In this document: piece after piece, positions 58,821 through 64,000 of the stretch
Position numbering within the stretch: the stretch's first letter is position 1
Layout of the letters: the number at the start of each line of letters is the position of its first letter
DNA from: Chloroflexota bacterium
GTDB lineage: Bacteria > Chloroflexota > Anaerolineae > Anaerolineales > Villigracilaceae
Length of the DNA: 64,000 bases
NCBI GenBank assembly: GCA_016191845.1
Contig: JACPVF010000007.1
Span: 744,001 to 808,000 of the forward strand
Direction: 5' to 3'
The notes under the pieces: generated by a model
Seen by the model: the letters and a program-made list of their open reading frames with translations, nothing else
What the model was told of the DNA's origin: nothing
Databases searched by the model: none
Translations under genes and position numbers: made by a program

Positions 58821-59932
58821 TGACTTCCACAGTTGAGATGCTAGATGCTTTAACGGTCGAAGGAGAGTTGTACACAGCCGAGGTTGACGGCGCAGTGCGC
58901 TGCCTGGCTTGCGGGCATCGCTGCCTGATCCGCCCGGGCAAACGCGGCATCTGTCAGGTGCGCTTCAACGAGGGCGGCAAACTGCGCGTGCCGTTCGGAT
59001 ATGTGGCGGCTTTGCAAAGCGATCCCATCGAAAAGAAACCCTTCAATCATGTGCTGCCCGGCGCGAACGCGCTGACCTTCGGCATGCTGGGCTGCGACTT
59101 CCATTGCGGCTATTGCCAGAATTGGTTCACTTCGCAGGCGCTGCGCGACCCGGCTTCCGACGGGGCGGTTGGCCTTATCCGTCGCATTTCTCCCGGGCAG
59201 GTGGCGAAGGCCGCCCAACGGGCGGGCGCGTCGGTGGTGGTATCTTCCTATAATGAACCGCTCATCACAAGCGAGTGGGCCGTGGCAATCTTCAAGGAGG
59301 CCAAGTCCGCGGGCCTGAAGTGTGCCTACGTCTCGAACGGTAACAACACCCCTGAGGTCATGGAGTATCTGCATCCGTACCTCGATGCCTACAAGGTCGA
59401 CTTGAAGTGCATGGACGACAAGAAATATCGCTCTCTGGGCGGGGTGTTGCAAAACACACTGGACGGAATCCGTCGCGCACGCGAACTGGGATTGTGGGTG
59501 GAGGTGGTCACGCTGGTGGTGCCCGGTTTCAACGACTCCAATGCGGAACTGTGGGAGGCTGCCCGTTTCCTGGCGGGACTCTCGCCCGACATCCCCTGGC
59601 ACGTGACCGCCTTCCACAAAGATTACAAGATGACCGATCCCGCCAACACGGACTCGGCCACGCTCCAGCGTGCCGCCGACATCGGGCGCGAGGCTGGGTT
59701 GCGCTTTGTCTACGCGGGAAACCTGCCGGGGCGGGTGGGGGAATACGAAGACACGACCTGTCCGAATTGCACTAAAGTGTTGGTGAAACGGCGCGGCTAC
59801 GTCATTCGTGAATATCACATCACCGGGCAGGGAACTTGTCCGCATTGTGGCGTAAAGGTGCCTGGCTTGTGGCCCGCCGATCCGTCTGTGGTGCACCTGA
59901 ATGGATTCGGCCTGCCCCTGCCGGTCTATTGA
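58820..59932 (+). CDS. amrS: AmmeMemoRadiSam system radical SAM enzyme
   Basis: 370 residues. The N-terminal part has a Cys-rich segment CLACGHRCLIRPGKRGICQVR. The radical SAM cluster is C92-x3-C96-x2-C99 in GCDFHCGYCQNW. A C-terminal zinc-type part has TCPNCTKVLVKRRGY and TCPHCGVKVPGLW. The gene product usually accompanies AmmeMemo partners (AmrA, Memo), absent here. The reaction is not established; it is related to pyruvate formate-lyase activating enzymes. Confidence 0.9.
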   Translation: MTSTVEMLDALTVEGELYTAEVDGAVRCLACGHRCLIRPGKRGICQVRFNEGGKLRVPFGYVAALQSDPIEKKPFNHVLPGANALTFGMLGCDFHCGYCQNWFTSQALRDPASDGAVGLIRRISPGQVAKAAQRAGASVVVSSYNEPLITSEWAVAIFKEAKSAGLKCAYVSNGNNTPEVMEYLHPYLDAYKVDLKCMDDKKYRSLGGVLQNTLDGIRRARELGLWVEVVTLVVPGFNDSNAELWEAARFLAGLSPDIPWHVTAFHKDYKMTDPANTDSATLQRAADIGREAGLRFVYAGNLPGRVGEYEDTTCPNCTKVLVKRRGYVIREYHITGQGTCPHCGVKVPGLWPADPSVVHLNGFGLPLPVY

Positions 59933-60058
59933 CAGTTTTTGCTGTATAATTTGTTAACCCACTCAGAAGGAGGTTGACCCGCCTCTTATATTTTTCCATT
60001 CCCCCCGTCTTCCCTTGTTCGTAGCCAAATCCAATCCTATTCTCCGGAGGAGAACACT

Positions 60059-61738
60059 GTGAAACGCCAAGTCTCTGTTTTGCTTACGCTGGTCGTCCTG
60101 GCCAGCCTGCTGCTGACTGCCTGTGGTGGCGGCGCCAAACCCGCCGTCCAGACCGAGGGCCTGAAGGAAGAGGCTTTTGCTCCCACCAAGGTCGAAGCTC
60201 CGAATTGTGACTACGGTGGCGAGATCAAGTCCATTGAGGCGGTGGACGAACTCACCGTCAAGATCACGCTCTGCACACCTGACCCGGCCTTCCCCTCGAA
60301 GATCGCCTTCTCCTCGTTCGGCATTCAGCCGCGTGAGTACCTCGCCTCGACCGGCGGCAAGGGCGACCTGCTTGAGAAGCCGATTGGCACCGGCCCGTAC
60401 TATGTGGCCCAGTGGGAGCGCGGCAACCAGCTCGTCTTCAAGAAGTTCGATGGCTACTGGGGCGAAAAGGCCAAGACCGGCACCCTGGTGTTCCGCTGGG
60501 GCACTGAGTCGGCTCAGCGCCTGCTCGAGTTGCAGTCCGGCACAGTGGACGGCATCGACAATGTGGGTCCGGATGATTTCAAGACCGTCGAGGGCGACTC
60601 CAACCTCAAGTTGATCACCCGCCCGGCCCTCAACATCATGTACATCGGCATGAACAATGCCTTTGCGCCGTTCGACAATGAACTGGTCCGCCAGGCCTTT
60701 GCCCAGGCCATCGACCGCAAGCGCATCGTTGACAACTTCTACCCGGCTGGCTCCGAAGTGGCCGATTACTTCACCCCGTGCGCCATCCCGAACGCGTGCG
60801 CCGGCGAGAAGTGGTACGACTTCAACCCCGAGGCTGCCAAGGCCCTGCTCGAACAGGCCGGCTACGGTGCCGACAATCCCTTCCCGACCATCAAACTGCA
60901 CTACCGCGATGTGGTCCGTGGCTACCTGCCCGACCCGAACGTGGTGGCCCAGGATATCCAGGCCCAGCTGAAGGAAAATCTGGGCGTGACGGTTGAAATC
61001 GACGTGATGGAATCCGGCGCTTTCCTCGATGCAGCCGACTCCGGCTCGCTCGACGGCCTGCACCTGCTGGGCTGGGGCGCGGACTATCCTGACATGACCA
61101 ACTTCGTTGGTTATCACTTCGGTGCTGGCTCGTCCAAGCAGTTCGGCGCCAAGTACGATGATCTCGTGGCCGCCATCGAGAACGGCGCCCAGCGCGCCAC
61201 CGATGCGGAACGCGCTCCCTTCTATGAGGAGACCAACAACCTCATCAAGCAGCACGTCCCGATGATCCCTGTGGCCCACGGCGGTTCTGCTGTGGCCTAC
61301 AAGGCTTCTGTGGAAGGCGCTCACGCCAGCCCGCTCGGTAATGAGAACTTTGCTGTGATGTCCACCGGCACCGACACCTTCGTGTGGATGCAGAACGCCG
61401 AACCCATCTCGCTCTACTGCGCGGATGAGACCGACGGCGAATCGCTGCGCGCCTGCGAACAGGTGACCCAGTCCCTGCTTGGCTACAAGACCGCCGGCAC
61501 GGAGGTTGAACCCGTCCTGGCCGAGTCCTACAATGCCAGCGATGACCTGATGACCTGGACCTTCACCCTGCGCAAGGATGTCAAATTCCATAACGGCTTC
61601 ACCCTGGATGCCGCCGACGTGGTGGCCACGCTCGCCCTGCAATGGGATGCGGCCAACCCGCTGCACACCGGCAATACCGGCGCCTTCTCGTACTGGAGCG
61701 GTCTCTTTGGCCCGTTCCTGAACGCTCCGGCCCAGTAA
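60059..61738 (+). CDS. ABC transporter family-5 substrate-binding lipoprotein, circularly permuted
   Basis: 559 residues from GTG 60059 (GGAGGAG upstream). Signal peptide with lipobox LLLTACGG. Directly after, the protein enters what is normally the second quarter of family-5 proteins (IKSIEAVDELTVKITLCTPDPAF, IGTGPYYVAQWERGNQLVF, DNELVRQAFAQAIDRKRIV). The part that normally opens the mature protein is at the C-terminus, residues 444-559: NAEPISLYCADETDGES, EVEPVLAESYNASDDLMTW, LRKDVKFHNGFTLDAADVV. It would bind a peptide or similar solute for the permeases encoded next. Confidence 0.85.
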   Translation: MKRQVSVLLTLVVLASLLLTACGGGAKPAVQTEGLKEEAFAPTKVEAPNCDYGGEIKSIEAVDELTVKITLCTPDPAFPSKIAFSSFGIQPREYLASTGGKGDLLEKPIGTGPYYVAQWERGNQLVFKKFDGYWGEKAKTGTLVFRWGTESAQRLLELQSGTVDGIDNVGPDDFKTVEGDSNLKLITRPALNIMYIGMNNAFAPFDNELVRQAFAQAIDRKRIVDNFYPAGSEVADYFTPCAIPNACAGEKWYDFNPEAAKALLEQAGYGADNPFPTIKLHYRDVVRGYLPDPNVVAQDIQAQLKENLGVTVEIDVMESGAFLDAADSGSLDGLHLLGWGADYPDMTNFVGYHFGAGSSKQFGAKYDDLVAAIENGAQRATDAERAPFYEETNNLIKQHVPMIPVAHGGSAVAYKASVEGAHASPLGNENFAVMSTGTDTFVWMQNAEPISLYCADETDGESLRACEQVTQSLLGYKTAGTEVEPVLAESYNASDDLMTWTFTLRKDVKFHNGFTLDAADVVATLALQWDAANPLHTGNTGAFSYWSGLFGPFLNAPAQ

Positions 61739-61760
61739 CCCCGGTCCGAACGATGATAAA

Positions 61761-61792
61761 GACCCCCGGTGGGAATCGTCCCGCCGGGGGTC
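61761..61792 (+). other. Intercistronic stem-loop between binding protein and permeases
   Basis: A 14-pair GC-rich stem (GACCCCCGGTGGGA with TCCCGCCGGGGGTC, one wobble) and loop ATCG, no T run. It probably protects the upstream mRNA and gives more binding protein than permease. Confidence 0.75.
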
Positions 61793-61805
61793 TCCCCAAA
61801 ATGCC

Positions 61806-62885
61806 ATGACCACATACATCCTGCGACGCCTCCTGCTCAGCATTCCGGTCTTGTTCGGAATATTATTTGCCACATTTGCACTCAGCCGCCTCATTCCCGG
61901 TGACCCGTGTCGCGCCATGCTTGGCGAGAAAGCCACGGATGCAGTGTGTAATGAATTCATCAGCCGGCATGGGCTGGATAAGCCCATCCCGATCCAGTTC
62001 GGGGTGTATGTCAACGAGATCGCGCATGGTGACTTTGGGCGCTCCTTCCGCTTTTCCAAGCCGGTCACCGACCTGTTGATGGAACGTCTGCCCATCACAG
62101 TGGAACTGGCTTTCTCGGCCCTGCTCGTCAGTATCCTGGTTGGTATCCCGCTGGGCGTGATTTCGGCAGTTCGTCATAATTCCTGGCTGGACGTGCTGAC
62201 CATGCTATGGGCCAATATCGGCGTGTCCATGCCGGTCTTCTGGCTGGGTCTGATGCTGGCTTACATCTTTGCGCTGACCCTCAAAGACACTCCCTTCCAA
62301 CTGCCACCTTCGGGCCGTCTCTCACCCGGCGTGTTGACCACGCCCTTTTATGAAGTCTGGGGGCTCTCCCTTGGTTCGCGCGGATTCTTCTTCACAGTGG
62401 CGGATTTCATCGGCCGCATGAACATCCTCAACTCGATCCTTTCCGCCAATTGGGAGACCCTGGGTGACGCGATCAAGCACTTGATCCTGCCCTCGATCGC
62501 CCTGGGCACCATCCCGATGGCGTTGATCGCCCGCATGGCGCGCTCCGCCATGTTGGAGGTGCTTGGCCAGGATTACATCCGCACGGCGCGCGCCAAAGGT
62601 CTGACGCGTAACGTGGTTGTCATGAAGCATGCCTTCCGTAATGCCCTGCTGCCGCTGGTGACGGTCATTGGCCTGTCGCTGGGCGGCCTGCTCGGCGGCG
62701 CGGTGCTGACTGAAACGGTCTTCAACCTGTCGGGGGTGGGACGCATCCTATACGACGCCATCACCGCCCGCGACTACGGTATCGTGCAAGCCTTCACCGT
62801 GGTCATCGCCGTCTTCTTCGTGGTCCTCAACCTGCTTGTGGACATTTCGTACGCGTACCTCGACCCGCGCATCCGCCTCGATTAA
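61806..62885 (+). CDS. Dipeptide/oligopeptide ABC transporter permease, DppB type
   Basis: 359 residues. Opening MTTYILRRLLLSIPVLFGILFATFALSRLIPGDP is the DppB/OppB signature, with six membrane segments. The ATPase-coupling EAA loop is MARSAMLEVLGQDYIRTARAKGL. It also contains LVDISYAYLDPRIRLD at the end, another family mark. A long insert near 165-215 (LPPSGRLSPGVLTTPFYEVWGL) is common in this group. The gene follows the binding-protein gene by 67 bases and precedes the DppC gene by 9. Confidence 0.94.
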   Translation: MTTYILRRLLLSIPVLFGILFATFALSRLIPGDPCRAMLGEKATDAVCNEFISRHGLDKPIPIQFGVYVNEIAHGDFGRSFRFSKPVTDLLMERLPITVELAFSALLVSILVGIPLGVISAVRHNSWLDVLTMLWANIGVSMPVFWLGLMLAYIFALTLKDTPFQLPPSGRLSPGVLTTPFYEVWGLSLGSRGFFFTVADFIGRMNILNSILSANWETLGDAIKHLILPSIALGTIPMALIARMARSAMLEVLGQDYIRTARAKGLTRNVVVMKHAFRNALLPLVTVIGLSLGGLLGGAVLTETVFNLSGVGRILYDAITARDYGIVQAFTVVIAVFFVVLNLLVDISYAYLDPRIRLD

Positions 62886-62894
62886 GGAACCGCC

Positions 62895-63851
62895 ATGACT
62901 GCTGAACCCGCGAAAATCGCAAAACTCGACGCCGAGGGCCTGTCCCTGCGGTCGGTCAGCCTGTGGCAGATCACCTGGCGGCGACTCTTCAAGCGCAAGT
63001 CAGCCATCCTGGGCATGGTCATTCTTGGGATTCTGATCCTGATCGCTTTCACGGCTCCCATCCTGGCTCCGTACGACCCGACTCTTTCGATGCTGGACGC
63101 CAACCCACCCCAGAACCTGGACCGACGCTCCGCTCCCTGCATCCATCTGTTTGGCTGCCCCGTTGACCAGCCCCAGCACATCCTTGGCACGGATGGCAAC
63201 ATCCGCGACGAATTCAGCCGCCTGCTGTACGGTGCACGCGTCAGCCTGTGGATCGGTCTCTCGACAGTCACCTTTGCCATCGTGATCGGGACCGTCCTTG
63301 GTGCACTGGGCGGCTACTTTGGCGGTTGGATCGATAACCTCATCATGCGCACCATGGATGTGTTGCTGGCCTTCCCTTCGCTGTTGCTGGCCATCGCCAT
63401 CGTGACCGTGCTCGGCCCCGGCCTAACGAACGCCCTGCTGGCCATCGGCATTGTCTCCATTCCCGCCTATGCACGCGTGGTGCGTGCCTCCGTGCTTTCG
63501 GTGCGTGAGATGGACTATGTCTCGGCCACGCGGGCGCTGGGCGGGAACACGTTCCAGATTCTGTTCCGTCGCATCCTGCCCAATGCATTGACTCCGCTGA
63601 TCGTGCAGGGCACGCTCGGTATTGCCACCGCCATCCTCGACGCTGCGGCGCTCTCGTTCCTCGGTCTGGGTGCACAGCCGCCCATGGCGGAATGGGGTTC
63701 CATGCTTGGCGCGGAACGCAACCAGGTCTTCACTGCTCCGCACCTGGTCTTCTACCCGGGCCTGGCCATCATGCTGACCGTGCTCTCGTTCAACCTACTC
63801 GGCGACGGCCTGCGCGATGCGCTTGATCCGCGACTGGCACATGTGAGTTAG
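62895..63851 (+). CDS. Dipeptide/oligopeptide ABC transporter permease, DppC type
   Basis: 318 residues. N-terminal SLWQITWRRLFKRKSAILGMVILGILILIAFTAPILAPYDP is the OppC_N domain. Assembly loop: VRASVLSVREMDYVSATRALGG. Ending LLGDGLRDALDPRLAHV is the DppC signature. It forms the channel with DppB. The usual DppD/DppF ATPase genes do not follow; a terminator closes the unit at 63867. Confidence 0.95.
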   Translation: MTAEPAKIAKLDAEGLSLRSVSLWQITWRRLFKRKSAILGMVILGILILIAFTAPILAPYDPTLSMLDANPPQNLDRRSAPCIHLFGCPVDQPQHILGTDGNIRDEFSRLLYGARVSLWIGLSTVTFAIVIGTVLGALGGYFGGWIDNLIMRTMDVLLAFPSLLLAIAIVTVLGPGLTNALLAIGIVSIPAYARVVRASVLSVREMDYVSATRALGGNTFQILFRRILPNALTPLIVQGTLGIATAILDAAALSFLGLGAQPPMAEWGSMLGAERNQVFTAPHLVFYPGLAIMLTVLSFNLLGDGLRDALDPRLAHVS

Positions 63852-63866
63852 GAAGTCACTTAAACG

Positions 63867-63896
63867 AAAACGAGGCCGCAAGGCCTCGTTTTTTTT
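63867..63896. terminator. Terminator of the ABC transporter unit
   Basis: AAAACGAGGCC and complement with loop GCAA, then eight T. Confidence 0.93.
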
Positions 63897-63908
63897 ATTC
63901 ATCCCTGA

Positions 63909-64000
63909 TTACTTCATCATTCCCCAAACTGCCAGCCCCACGAACGGGACCAACACTGCAAGGACGGCGAGCAGTACGTCGCGCGTCTCGCGTTCATCCA
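63909..64000 (-). CDS. C-terminal end of a membrane protein (cut by the window edge)
   Basis: The stop TAA is at 63909-63911. The visible end reads DERETRDVLLAVLAVLVPFV then GLAVWGMMK, a polar stretch followed by one membrane segment. Only about 30 residues are visible, so no family can be named. It converges on the ABC transporter unit. Confidence 0.6.
   Translation of the reverse strand, partial: DERETRDVLLAVLAVLVPFVGLAVWGMMK

Noticed and set aside
59963-62098. A 711-codon open frame on the minus strand opposite the ABC transporter genes
   Set aside because: It mirrors the binding protein and permease genes, has no start signal and no protein-like features.

Overview
The window reads as a chromosomal segment of a Chloroflexota bacterium, most likely class Anaerolineae. 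The evidence is indirect: moderately GC-rich DNA, many lipoproteins with Pro/Thr-rich linkers after the lipobox, a family-5 binding protein of an unusual build, an N-terminal ACT-type malic enzyme, DUF4230, DUF951, PIN/TRAM and PadR/membrane-protein genes, and copies of a dispersed repeat resembling those common in this phylum. No rRNA, tRNA, CRISPR array, prophage or insertion sequence was seen. Gene density is high and no gap reaches 300 bases (the largest, 53781-54071, is 291).

Layout. 1-8.2 kb: SPFH protein (cut by the edge), HD hydrolase, SanA-like protein, phosphonate-type binding lipoprotein, DUF4230 protein, LipM-like ligase, AAC(3)-like acetyltransferase with a crotonase, and a BrnT/BrnA toxin-antitoxin pair. 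8.2-17.3 kb: a FrnE-type DsbA protein with an in-frame UGA at its first catalytic position, a ring-cleavage-type VOC protein, adenosine deaminase, Nudix hydrolase, an exonuclease-WYL protein, a PAS-PAS-GGDEF cyclase and a TetR regulator divergent from a small redox/LUD pair. 17.3-30.7 kb: aminotransferase behind an attenuator-like leader, malic enzyme, HAD phosphatase, moaA, PIN/TRAM protein, cysS, ssb, phosphodiesterase, panC, glycolipid synthase, phosphoribosyltransferase, tyrA. 30.9-40.3 kb: ogt, DUF971, SH3-like protein, lipid kinase, Ser/Thr kinase, rpe, rpmB, Asp23-fakA-fakB, LacI regulator, msrA. 40.3-54 kb: ECF sigma/anti-sigma pair, dus, radA, tadA, lipoproteins, Rrf2 regulator, hutU, a large membrane protein and a PadR operon. 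54-64 kb: glutamine synthetase, lipoprotein, class V aminotransferase, UspA, mobA, amrS and a peptide-type ABC transporter (binding protein plus two permeases, no ATPase seen).

Most genes are housekeeping or metabolic single units bounded by clear intrinsic terminators. A repeated promoter layout stands out: a -10 box about 6-7 bases before the start codon with no ribosome-binding site, which predicts leaderless mRNAs for about a dozen genes, including the divergent mobA/amrS pair whose start codons are only 11 bases apart.

The strongest unusual observations are: a candidate selenoprotein (UPWC active site with a SECIS-like hairpin at the expected distance); a family-5 binding protein whose domain order is circularly permuted; a leader-peptide/antiterminator/terminator arrangement before an aminotransferase; and a conserved leader shared by adenosine deaminase and the TetR gene. 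None of these could be tested by database search here.
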